A DNA stretch of 64,000 bases from Absidia repens. Taxonomy: Eukaryota > Mucoromycota > Mucoromycetes > Mucorales > Cunninghamellaceae. The position numbers and the translations under genes were made by a program. The notes beneath the pieces were generated by a model. The model was given only the letters and a program-made list of their open reading frames with translations. It did no database searches and had not been told where the DNA came from. Location of the stretch: positions 186,001-250,000 of the forward strand of contig MCGE01000038.1 in assembly GCA_002105175.1 (NCBI GenBank). The letters are read 5' to 3'. Positions 23,435 through 34,890 of the stretch are shown piece by piece (the first letter of the stretch is position 1; every line of letters begins with the position of its first letter).

Positions 23435-26400
23435 CTACAAAAATCCAGATTCCTGCAGAAGACGAGTAATTTTTTCATCTTCTCTTTCCCTATGATAACA
23501 AATAATGTACTCTATTATAAGTCATGCTTCCACTTTCTAGATTATTATGTTTTTACCTTGGTTCAAGTTTCAAACTTTCTTTGTATAGCTGGTCTTCATC
23601 CCTTGTGCTTTGTAAATTCGACTTGATGAAGGATTGGATTTCATCGACCGTCTTGAGTTTGTAAAACAAAGTTTGGTACTGTTGAATTTCACGAATCACT
23701 TCTGCCGTTTTTTCCCGCTTTGCAAAATTGATCAGGTCCTTGGAGTTCTTGATGATATTTGAGTTACCGTCTTCGATAAACGTCAGATCTTGAAGGTAGA
23801 TCCCGAGGAATGGAATACAAGGAGGGTTCACCGAATGAATCAGTTGCCGATATTCACTAAAGTTGCGGTTGGCGCCCATGATTTTTCGAATATGAGAGAG
23901 AATCTGGTTGGTCCTAGCACCCACCATCTGATTAAAAAGAGAAAAATAGCGTAAAATCAGTGAATGAATGTCCCTGTCCTGTTTTGATAGAGCACTTACC
24001 TCCCATGTCCTTTTCAATCGACCCACAGAGCTATTATCGAAAGCGGATAGAATGGCCATACATGTATTGAAGTTGTTTAGGTCGAGACATTTCTATTGAT
24101 CAAAACAGAAAATGAGAATACTATTTCATCTAACGCAGCGTTGACAATATGGCTCCAGCGTTGTTGGCTATTTTTGCTATTTGGTTTTTCCTTACCTCTG
24201 CTACTTGCGCCCAGAATTTGATAAGATTGGACCGTTTTTTGATATCATTTTGACTAAGTATAGCGTCGGAGACCCATGATGTGATTTGATTGCAATATTC
24301 AATAGAAGAGCGGATATTCACAGCAGTTGGAACGGTATCATCAGGCGTTTCTCGTGACCAAGATTTATCCAAGCATTCAATAGTGCGAATAGAACTATAC
24401 ATTTTGAAGTCCATAAGAGTCAGTTGGCGTGCAAGTTCAGTGGGGTCGAGGTCTAAAAGCTTGAATTTCTTCGGATTACGTGGTAAAATCGATTGCGGGA
24501 TGGATTGCGGTGTCCAAACCAGCTTTTTCAGTCCACCTACATCCATTTCGGTACCTTCTTTTCGTTTCAAGATGAGTCGTTCGAGTTGATCAGTTGAAAA
24601 ACTGAGCGTGTTGCGGATGGTAGTATCGGTGAATTTCATTAAACGATCCAAAATAACGTGGTCTTCTTCATTGTAGTACACTTCTAGCCAATTTTTGAGA
24701 ATGTTGAAGACTCGAAGTCGCACTAGTTTCAATTTCTTTTGTCGCCAAATTTCCATATCTTCATCCGGTATATCTGATGGTGGTATCAAGTTGTAACGAG
24801 CTTCAAGTAAATCCAAAAGTTCAGTAGATGTACAAAAGGAGCGGTAAGTGAGCAGAAAAGTGTTGTTGAAGTTCATATCCAAGTAATCATGCATCGTGAG
24901 ACGTTCCACCAAGGCTGCCAAAGTCCCTCCTTTCACATTGCCCTCCATGTTGAATGATATGTCAGTCAAATCGTAGTCGTACTGAAGATATAATGGACGT
25001 TCGGATGGTGAAGGTTTTGTCGTTGCTATATCCGATGATAGTACGTCGTCCCCAAAGAATTTTTTCAGCTTGTGTGAAGATTTCGCTCCTTCAGACTCTT
25101 GTGTCGGTGTAGGCACTGCTGATGGTGTTGGTGTTGGGGCTGGTGTAGTTGCCGTCGTGTTTGTTGTTCGATCTTTGTCGGAAGATAAGTCAGGGTCCTG
25201 CAGAATTTTTTCCACAACAGCAGTTGTAGTCGATGGTTTTGCGTTCGCCAGCGAATCGCCTAATGATTGTTTTGGGGGAGAAGTGGTTATTGCCTGTTTG
25301 AGTAATGTTGATTGATGGTGTTCATGCGAGTTGGATGTGGCTACTGTAGAAGGTTCTGTGAGTTCCGTCCCCTGGTATGTAGTATTTTCACCACTGAATA
25401 TACTGCCTTCCATGTTGTAAGTTGTGCTGTCTTCATCGTCATTAGCGGCACCTTGATTTCCATCACAAATATCGACAGTTGATTCACCACATTTTTGTAA
25501 ATTATCATTGATATATGTCTTGTTCCCTGGCGATAGAGAGGTGGCATCTTGAATGGTATCCAAAGACGGGCGAGCTGATGTTTCGCAATCGTAAACCATA
25601 ATGTTGATACATTCACAGATATTTCGGATAGGAATGTGGATACTTTCAGCAGCACGTTGAACGTCCAAAAGTATATCACCGAGGGGTACGTGTTCATTTG
25701 TGAGCTGTTGTAATTGGTAAAAGAGTCGCCCAAGTCCATCTGAAAGTGATTGTTTGTTGAGCAATAGGTCCGACATCAAAGCAGAGTTTTTCACGGCACC
25801 AAAATCAATATCATCGACGAGTCCCAGAAATTGACCTGTTTGACTTGAAAGATTTCGGAACTGAGTAAACATGTTGGTACCAAAGCGAAACCTAGAAGAA
25901 TCTGTCACCAGGAGTTCTTTTTCCAGTTGCCCCTCTTTGATACTAAGGAGAATAGCGTCCACCGATTCATGCATATTGGTTCCATAAATATCGAGATTGT
26001 CAGCAAGATCATGTTGAAGGACGTACTTTGCTTGGTCCGATTTTTGTTGGTTGGGCATTTGCTTGGACTCATCTTCTTCATCATCTAAGACAAGCTTTGG
26101 GTCGATATGTTGCACTGGCACAGCCAAGTCTTGACATGTTCCGACAAAGTTCCGCACAGACACTAGCAATTCATTGTTTTCTGAGAGAAGTTTGTTTCCA
26201 TTGTCGTTATAATTGTCAGCTGTCAAGAAGGAAGTAAGCATAACTTTGGACATAGCAGCCATCATGGCACGGTGATGACTACGGAGAGCAGCATTGGTGC
26301 GAATAAAATCAATGTCCTTGTCGATAGTACCAGAAGCCAGAAGCATAAGTCGGATGGAATCGATAACAGCACTGGCACGTTTTGTAAATAGAGCCTTTTC

Positions 26401-27892
26401 TTCGTTTTTTCCTGCTTGGTTGAGTTCGCTAATCGCCACCGCAATTCGTGTTGATAATACACTCCAAGTCAAGGGTTCGTTCACATCGAGCTTTCCACCA
26501 TAGGCATTAGTTGATGTATTGGATGGATGTATTTTGTCGGCATTGTTGTGATCGATTGGAGCTGGTAGCAGTTGATCCCCATTGTTTGAGCTTGATAACT
26601 ATAAAATTAAAGTTTAAATAATCTTATTCTGTATATGTAAAAATAAGCATCTTTTTTATCTTACCAAATTTCCTGTGACTGGATCGATATTCTTAATATC
26701 CCAAGTAGTGTCTTGTGTTTGTAAGTTGCAGTAGTAAACTCGACCTTGATGGTTCGTTCTTCTGGACCAGTTTTGAGGAAGCTATAAAAAGAAAAAATGA
26801 GAGGTTAGAAAAAAGTTCATGCATATAGACCCCTTTTCTGCTATAGGATCCCAAATTTTATATTCTTCTATGTAACTTACCATACTGGAGTGTTCTTCGT
26901 CATAAACAGTTGATTCCCTTTCATCCACTTGGCTGGAAACAGATTGAAAATCAAAATCTTCTTCTTCATATTTGTCTTGATTGCTGAAGTCATCGTCCAT
27001 GTCGTCCGTAGATTCATTACTGTTGTCATTCAAACCCGATTCCAAATTCGACGATGATGATAATGATGACGGCTGTGCTGGTGGTGATATCTGCATTTCT
27101 CCGGTGAGCTTATTGTAGTAATAGCAGTCCGTACCATCCTCTGTCATTTCCATGATCCAATTCGCTGGTAATGCTACACGAGTTTGCTGTTGCTTTTTCT
27201 GTTGTTGCCGTTGTTTGCGGTGGTTTTGTTCTTGCTGTTGCTGTTGCTGTTGCTGTATGTTGATATCAATGGTATGATTGTAAGGTAAGCTGAGTCTATA
27301 TTCTTGATTTCGTTGTAAGGGTACGCTGTCTTGTGGAATTCGTGGTATTGGAGGTGATGGGTTTGGCGTATATGGTCGAGATAATGCCTATTTTTTTTTA
27401 ACAAAACAGGAGGGTTAAACATTTTCATTGTCCCTAATTTTTTTTTAATAACATCGCCCCTTGCACCATTCTCTTTGTCTTTGCCCATCTTTCTTACCCC
27501 GACTGAATTTTGTTGCAGTAGTGTTGTCTGGATTTGCTCCTTTGTAGTTATATCGGGTAGTTCCACAACAATAGCATTCGTATATTCTTCGATAACTTGT
27601 ACATAGTTGCTGGGAAACCAGCCCCTGAATCCATTGCACCTTTTTATACAAAAAAAAAAAAAAAAAAAAAGAAAGAATAGTTAATATTTCGTTCATACAT
27701 GAGCATTTTATGCAAAATTAATGAACAAATGAAAAATAATAGTAAAAGGTCCTACCAGCCGTCCCACCAACCGGATTTTAGCTTGTTCAGCACTTCGATG
27801 CAATCACCCTGTTCAAATTGAAGTGAGGATCTGTCATTGGATTTGAAAGAATAAAGGGCACGTACACGGCATATAATAGGTACGGTGGGCAT
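23435..27892 (-). CDS. SH3-WW-WW-RasGEF protein (Cdc25-like Ras activator)
   Basis: Eight exons: 27756-27892, 27498-27639, 26881-27387, 26665-26781, 24196-26598, 24000-24092, 23557-23927 and 23435-23489 (1274 residues); every junction is in frame. An N-terminal SH3 domain (about 8-60, VRALYSF, KSGWWDGW, GWFPSNYV) is followed by a Pro/Gln-rich linker. Two WW domains lie near 166-197 (LPANWIMEM) and 263-297 (LPQNWSRR...TTWD). A central low-complexity region leads to RasGEF_N (about 848-965, GGTLAALVERLTMHDYLD, TFLLTYRSFC) and a catalytic RasGEF domain (about 1010-1265, LDLDPTELARQLTLMDF, YLQDLTFIEDGN). Function by family: exchange of GDP for GTP on Ras, feeding the cAMP/PKA or morphogenesis pathways at the plasma membrane. 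Tandem WW domains next to SH3 are notable compared with yeast Cdc25, which has SH3 only. Confidence 0.9.
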
Positions 27893-29554
27893 TATTTACA
27901 TCCAAAAAGCGAAGTCAAAATTGTTGATGGAAAGGTAATAAAAAACAAGCGTACGTTTTGTCTGAATCCAAGTGTTGTATATGAAGGAAGTAAAAACAAA
28001 ACAAAAAATATATTTGATGAAAAGAAATAAAATATGAATCAAAAAAAAAAAAATAGTGTTTGTGGGGAGGGAGGGAAAAATGAAAAAATAAGAGAAAGAG
28101 GGAGAAAAAATAAAAATGGTGACACGTTGTTCGAGGTACACCACCTGAAAAAAGCGGAATGTGAAAAATGTTACACTGCCGCTTGGTCATAGATATTTTT
28201 TATTTTGGATTTTTTACGTAGATCAGTGGCAAGACAGCTAAAAAAGTTATAACATTATTGGGAATCGCCAATTATAAAATTTGCTTCGATAAAGCGAGTT
28301 TTTCTTGGGTTTATGATTTCTTTTTTCATTCAATGGATTTTTGATTAAGAAGGCGTCTCTGACACGTGCTTGTTTTACTGTAGAACTGTAAATTGTCTAG
28401 GCTTTTTTCAGTGTTTGTCGGTGATTCCTCGATCTTCTTGATGCCGCCTCCTCACACAGTGGTTTTTCTTGCTATCTCGCAACTCGATAGACGTTCTCCT
28501 TACCTGTTCGCATCTTCATCATAGCCAATTATTATATGCATTTTTATTATCATTAATAACTATTCTCTGTAGAGCTCCTTCTCGCCGGAGTTGTTCCACG
28601 AAATGTCAAATGTCAGCAAATAGAAGTATCTGAGCTTCAATTTATGAAAACTTGCAAAATGTTCTTTGTATGTGTATGCCATTTTCAATGCCCTTCATGC
28701 ACACAGCCTCATGCTATGTGAGATATAAGAGCAGAAAATATTGTCGTATTATCGTTTAACCGGTAGTTATAGTACAAAAAAAAAAAATTGAAAAGGTGGA
28801 AGATTTTATTGGCGCAAACGATATAGGGTTAAAAATAAAAAGTGAGGAATTGCATAATTAAAGGCTAAATAAATTTCCTTTTTTGGCTTGACCGTCTCTC
28901 AAAGGCGTAATATAATCATGCTTGTCATCACCCAGTATGCGAAATAAACTGTATATGAATTGTTCTTAAATGCGTTGAGGACGACTTCGGTTGTTTATTT
29001 GACCCCACTCCCTGCCCCTCAAAAAAGGACGTCAGTGCAGGCGTAAAACAAATATAGCTACTCTACGTTAAATACTGTAAGAAACGATATACATTTGTAA
29101 TTTTTTCTTTATAATAGTATAATAAGTTCTCAAATTGAACTATTCTTAAACAAGTTCCGGTGCTCATTACTTACTAGTAACAAGTTACTTGGTGCTCTGT
29201 TATTCTTTTCAGACGTTGACCAGGAAATAAATAAAATTTTAAACCCCGTCAGGAACAAAAACTTAAATTGAAGAGATAACAAATATAAATAGCTAAGAGT
29301 CAGAAGCCGCGTATCAACTTGAATAAAAATCGTACATGTATTTATGATTCCAATTGTTTGATTTGCTAATAAAAAAGGCAAGTGAAAAAGGAGAAGAATG
29401 TAATTCCCGTTACTGCCTATACCAAACTCAAAAATAGCCGTAACAACACCAAACCGACGAGAGACAAACGTAAGAATAAAGAAGAAAAGAAACAAAACCC
29501 AACAAAAGAGTAATAATATAAAAATCGAAAAAAATAAGGAAGAAAAAAAGGAAT
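27893..29554. other. Intergenic, promoter of the RasGEF gene
   Basis: No gene recognised. A+T-rich DNA with A-runs at 28030-28050 and near 28777. The final 70 nt before the tRNA on the plus strand are purine-rich, which on the minus strand gives a T-run just downstream of the tRNA. Confidence 0.55.
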
Positions 29555-29627
29555 TGGAGCACCTGGGCATCGATCCCAGTGCCTCTCGCATGCAAAGCGA
29601 GCGCTCTACCATCTGAGCTAGTACCCC
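29555..29627 (-). tRNA. tRNA-Ala (anticodon UGC)
   Basis: The minus-strand 73-mer folds into a full cloverleaf: acceptor GGGGTAC/GTGCTCC, D arm GCTC-AGATGGTA-GAGC, anticodon arm CTCGC-TTTGCAT-GCGAG, variable loop AGGCA, T arm CTGGG-ATCGATG-CCCAG and discriminator A. The G3:U70 wobble pair, the alanine identity determinant, is present. There is no intron. A T7 run follows within about 10 nt, a Pol III terminator. Oddity: T-loop position 54 is A rather than the near-universal T, which also changes the B-box core (GGATCGATGCC). Confidence 0.93.
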
Positions 29628-30175
29628 TCTGTTGATTTTTAATCTCAAATATGTTATATAAAAAAAATGTCATAAACGACGCACGTGCCCTCTCGCATCC
29701 AATCATATCATCGTGTTGAAGTGACATTATTTCCTACAATGTTGGTGAATTGAATTTATACCATTGTCACCAAGAAACATCCATCATCATTCATCCATCA
29801 TCATTCAGAACAATTTTTGACCCATAATCACCAAAAAAAAAAAAAAAAAGAGAAAAAAAAAAAAAAAAAAAAAGAAAGCGCAAAAACAACCACATCACCA
29901 AATTCGACACAGAAACTTCAATACATAACGCTATTTTGCTTTTGATCTAGTTTTATTCAATAAGAAAAATGTACAACCCTACACCATAAATATTTTTTCT
30001 ACCAAACAAAATATAAAATAAGAAAAATAATGATCGATGATCGAATTGAGTAGGGGGAGGGAGGGGGGACGAAAAAAAAAGATAGATAAGGAATATACTA
30101 GTAAACTAACGTATAATATACTAAAATGGGATAAATGGGGTGTGTGTGTATGGGAGTCGGAGAAGGGTGATTGAT
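29628..30175. other. Intergenic between tRNA and OLA1 3' end
   Basis: The 548-nt gap holds two long A-runs (29833-29872) and the OLA1 3' region. CATCATCATTCATC repeats lie near 29783. No gene seen. Confidence 0.55.
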
Positions 30176-31536
30176 CTATTTCTTCTTGGCAGGAGCAGTA
30201 ACGTTGAATTTGAAGTAGCATATGTCACCATCTTCCACAATGTATTCTTTGCCCTTCTGCATATATTTACCATTGGCCTTGACAGCATTATCAGATCCCA
30301 ATTCATGCAAGTCTTCATACTTCATCACTTCACACATAATGAAGCCACGTTCAAAATCAGAGTGAATGACACCAGCCGCCTGAGGAGCCTTGGTATTTTT
30401 GCGGAGCGTCCAAGCACGCACTTCATCAGGGCCGCCAGTAAAGTAATAGACCAATTGTAAAGCATTGTAACCAGCAACGATGATCTTGGGCAAAACTGAG
30501 GTAGCATTGGCTTCCTTGAGCGCCTCTGCCTTTTCTTCAGGAGTCTTCAACGAGAGGCCGTATTCAAAGGCACCGGAGTAAGGAATCATCACATCACCAT
30601 TAGACTTTTCATCAATCCATGCCTTGATCTTGGGGAGCCATTTGTTCTTCTTTCGCAGGTAGTCACGTTCGCTGACGTTGGCCAAGTATACCACGGGTTT
30701 GGCAGTGATCAAATGGTAGGTGTTGATGACGTCCACTTCTTTGTTGCTCCAAGTACCGTGTCGGACATCCTTTCCAGCCTTGACATGTTCGTACACCTTT
30801 TCCATGATAGCATATTCTTCCTTCTTGGCCTTGTCAGCAGCATTCCCACCATGACCTAGACGCTTGGCAGCAGCAGCGAGTTCAGAAACTTGACGAGACA
30901 AAAATTCTTCATCCTTCAAACGCAATTCTTCACGAATGATTTCCATATCACGAAGAGGATCCAAATCACCTTCAACGTGGATGACATCAGCTTCATCAAA
31001 GGCACGGACCACATGGAAGATGGCATCAACAGCACGAATGTGAGACAAGAAAGCGTTTCCGAGACCAGCACCTGAAGCAGCACCTTTAACAAGACCAGCA
31101 ATATCAATGACAGTCAACTAAATTATAATGAAGACGACAATAAGGAGTAAGTACATTAAACACTAGTCATGGAAGAGAATTTAGTTTTCATCTTTATTTA
31201 CTTACAAAGGCAGGGATTTCTTTGGCAGGCTTGTAGTGCTTGCACAGCCAGTCAAAACGAGCATCAGGAACAGCAACACGCGACTCTTCAGGGTCTATTT
31301 TCGCAATTAAAAAAAGTAATCAGTATAAGAGTTTCTAGGTAGGAGGGAGCCAACAATAAAAACAACTTACCAATAGTACAGAAAGGGTAGTTTTCAGCAG
31401 CGGCACTTGCGTTGGTGAGTGCATTGAAGAAGGTTGACTTGCCAACATTAGGAAGGCCGACAACACCAATTTTTAAGTTATTGGAGGGGCGACCAAGCAT
31501 GGCCTTTTGTTCGACGACGTTCTTCTTGGGAGGCAT
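30176..31536 (-). CDS. OLA1: Obg-like ATPase OLA1 (YchF family)
   Basis: Exons are 31371-31536, 31206-31294 and 30176-31117 (398 residues, the usual length for the family). The P-loop [14 protein letters not shown] lies at about 26-39. DIAGLVKGA is the G3-type motif, and the specificity motif is NVSE (YLANVSERD) instead of NKXD, which explains ATP rather than GTP preference in this family. The C-terminal TGS domain includes [14 protein letters not shown] and ends in [11 protein letters not shown]1 binds ribosomes and acts in translation and stress-response control in the cytosol. The start at 31536 gives the conserved MPPKK N-terminus. Confidence 0.97.
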
Positions 31537-32589
31537 GATGTGTGCGTGTATATAATATTCCTGTAAAACAAAAAACAAGGATTTAATATATGTCACAATA
31601 AAAATAAAAAAAAAACACTTCAATTCAATTACCTTTTCAGATGACTTGAGGAAAAAGAAGAAAAATAAATAAAAACTGAAAGGAAAGAAATATAGCGTCA
31701 AACTGAGCTATAAAATTTTTTTAGCTGGCGGCGGTGATTCGTGACTTTTTTCACTAAAAAAAGTAGGTTTTCCTTTTGCTGATTCGTTTTCGAGTAATAT
31801 ACAGTATTCGACAAAAAAAATTTATTTTTCTTGTCTCTAACCAAAGGTCACCTTTTGCTATCGCCATTTTACAGTTTTGCTTTTCAACTCTATCTTATTT
31901 AAAGAGGAGTGGGAAGTGTGTAGATAAATTGCTTTCATTTGGAAAACAATGTTCCTTTTCAGGCCGAAACACAAAGCAAAATACAGCGGGGTTTTGAATT
32001 TGTAGGGGTTCCACTTGCTTTGCTTTGGAGAAGTTGAAATACTCCTTCTCACATATTTATTGTCATTTGGCACTAGTAGCTGGAATTTATAGGCTAAGAT
32101 TTAGGGGTGCCGGTTATGAGGGCTATGGTATGGAGTCTGGAGTAATTATGGACTGTTGGGCTATACGAAATAAAAATAGGACCAGGGCGAGTGTAATTGG
32201 AGAGCGGAGAAGAGAAGAGAGAAGGAGCAAACAGCATGACAGAGGGATACCAGCGCACAACAACGCCAAAGAAAAAAAAAAGTTAGAGAGATAATATTAA
32301 GCAAAATAAAGCGGGGAAACTATCATTTTTATATCTATTTTGCTTGGTAAATGGTAGTGGATAGCGTTTTTTTATTAATCTGAATCAGATTTTTTTTCTT
32401 TGCATATATTTCATTGATCATATGATGTTTGTTGAATGTATTGAAGTATATTCGATGGTTAGTTGTTTGAAATACTTCCTCCTTCAAACGTCAAACGTCA
32501 CTGAAGTCATCATCGTATATAGCATAATATTGAATTCATGTATTATCGTGCGTCAGAAAAAAAAAAAAAAAAGATTCTTCAGTAATCGA
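31537..32589. other. Intergenic, OLA1 promoter side
   Basis: No gene recognised. A plus-strand open frame at 32025-32294 is positively charged with no motif. A-runs occur near 32270 and 32560. Confidence 0.5.
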
Positions 32590-33250
32590 TAGGTCTGATA
32601 GTAGAGGTTAATGGTTAAAAAAAGGTATATTTTTATTGAAGCATTGGCTTACACTACGAAGTTCAACGTCAATAAATGCATCTAACGAAGGTAGTACGAG
32701 AGAGATAAATGTGAGATATAAAGAATGGTCAGCACTACTCTAAAGAGGCAGCTGTAAAAAGATATCTAATATATTGTATAAGATATGAGAAAGATCTAAA
32801 GGGACATAGTCGTTGAAACACAACAGCAACCGACACCATTCAAAAGGGGTGATGGCAATAAAAAAGGGATCTATTGTACAAGACATGAAAGAGACTAATG
32901 GGACATTTTTGACTGAAGAAATTGAAACGAGACATATTTTATTCAGATGTATATACAAAGTATGGACAAGCTAGCACTAATCTAAGCTAATGAAGACTCC
33001 AATAAGCCACTATAAGTTGGTTCTAAATTCCTGGATCCAAAATGAAAGGGTTTCCCCAAGCATCTTGTAATCCCTGAGCGAAAACGCTTTTAAACTAGTC
33101 CTGAAGCTAACCTAAGATTAACATAGACCCATGGAAGTTGAATGGTGAAGGAAAATTGAAATGAAAAAAGAAAATGGAAAGAAAGAGAGGAAAAATTAAA
33201 ATTGGGAGTAAATAAATATTCACGTGTGCGGAATTTGAAACGTTTTTTGG
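32590..33250 (+). repeat. Dispersed repeat, copy 4 (near full length)
   Basis: It runs from GGTCTGATAGTAGAGGTTAA through repeated sub-blocks (TTTTATTGAAGCATTGG, GTTGAAACACAACAGC), then the core (AAAGGGTTTCCCCAAGCATC, TTTTAAACTAGTCCTGAAGC), to CACGTGTGCGGAATTTGAA. Copy 5 begins with the same left end. Confidence 0.88.
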
Positions 33251-33571
33251 TTTTCTGGTGAGGATTTCGAATCCTACCCCATGGAGGAAAGTATCATGTC
33301 CAAACATTGATTAATTCACCACTGGTATAATCCCTCCGAGAAATTACAAAAGAGTAATCAATATTGATATAAAACTATCTCTTTTTTTTTTAATTTCGAT
33401 GCCTATGATGATTGGCACTGGAATGATACCCCAAAAGGAAAGATTGAAAATATGGGTGGAGGTGTGATAGATTTCTTTGTCGTTCAGATTCACAGAGCAT
33501 CAAAGAATAAATATAGGTTGAAGTCATGACCTTTCCATGCGGTAACAACTCATAGAACAAGGTAAGAATTA

Positions 33572-34368
33572 TTGAGTCATTTCATATATATATATATGCG
33601 TATAGTTGAATCCTTATTTATAAGCCTAGGTTTAACGTGTGTCGCTCATGTCCTACACCATAATGGCTCTGCCCACCTGAAAACTTGGTCAAGATTACGT
33701 GATATTCGCAAAATATTGGGCAATGATGGTCATATGTCATATCAAGACCCAGAAACTCTTGTTACAGAATGTCACGATGATCCAGTAGAGAGTACGTAGT
33801 GATAAATACCATAAAAAAGAAGGTTGAAGGCATGCAGGTATAGTAATTGATTGTTTTTTTCTTTTTTTTTTTTTTTTTTTTTTTCAGAGAAAGGGTTGTA
33901 GTGAAAATATGATCATCAAGAAATCGTTTTAACGGTGCCCATTAATAAAACCAATAGTGGTATTTTATATTCGGGTCCATTGAATGTTATACAATTACAG
34001 AACGTGGACTGCTCAGCGCATCATCAGTTTGCAAAAGGTTACCTCGTCAAAATAATTGCCATCGGTTGATATATTGGAATTCATGTGTCAGTATCACTCT
34101 TGACTTGCTCTTAAATTGGATACTACTTGAAACACCAATAGATAAAACACTCACCGGCAAAAAAATAAAAAATAAGGGAAACCGTGCTGAAAAAATGTCT
34201 GAAGTGATTAACCTCCACCTGCATTTTTATCTTGACATTGAAAATAACACAATATCAATAATACTGGATCATGTGCCCTGGGAATACGTGAACCGTCAAA
34301 ATGGTAATTGTATTCCTACAACAAGGGACGACTTTGTAAAATATTATCAACGAACTATCATTGAATGA
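33572..34368 (+). CDS. Unrecognised pair of open frames, possible gene or relic
   Basis: The first open frame, 33572-33799, has protein-like composition (HLKTWSRLRDIRKILGNDGH). The second runs open from an AG at about 33955 to a stop at 34366-34368 (about 137 codons, ending DDFVKYYQRTIIE). A GTACGT donor after the first and a T21 tract plus CAG acceptor at about 33884 suggest an intron. However, joining those two sites meets a stop after a few codons, so either another splice is used or the gene is broken. I do not recognise a family. Base composition is like the surrounding DNA. Confidence 0.25.
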
Positions 34369-34890
34369 TTGCTCATAAGCCATCTGGAATATGCTAGTAT
34401 TCCTATTCCCTATATCTTTTACCATGTTGTTCTATATATTACTACCCCTCACGAAGACATTGCATTTATTTCTACTGTTTCCGTACTTTCTATTATCTCT
34501 TCCCCGACTTCTCTTTGTATATATATAGCGTTTAATTTTTCCCACCATTTGTCACTCTGTAATATCATCAAACCATTTCCCTAAAGCCCTCCACAAACAT
34601 ACCAAAAAAAAAAAAAAAAAAAAATCAACAACTAATTTTTATAATCATAAAATCAATTTTGTATATGTTGTATATATCAATAGTCAGTCTTTATTTGTTT
34701 CAGTATATGTAGGATACAAAAGGATATATTAGGCATTGGGAAGAATTTCATTGGGAGGAAGAGAGTGTATGTAATATATGTTGAATGAAGAAAACTACAA
34801 CACTAAGGGGGGATATAACTAAACTATAAATCAAAGTAGGGGTAGGATTGTGTGGGCCCGTGGGATGAGGAGGATATGATTTAAACAAAT
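34369..34890. other. Intergenic, 3' side of the bZIP gene
   Basis: 522 nt with an A21 run near 34603 and no supported gene. It contains the 3' region of the bZIP gene. Confidence 0.55.

Noticed and set aside
29130..29648. A 172-codon minus-strand frame across the tRNA
   Set aside because: It includes the tRNA sequence itself in translation and otherwise low-complexity Phe/Leu stretches.
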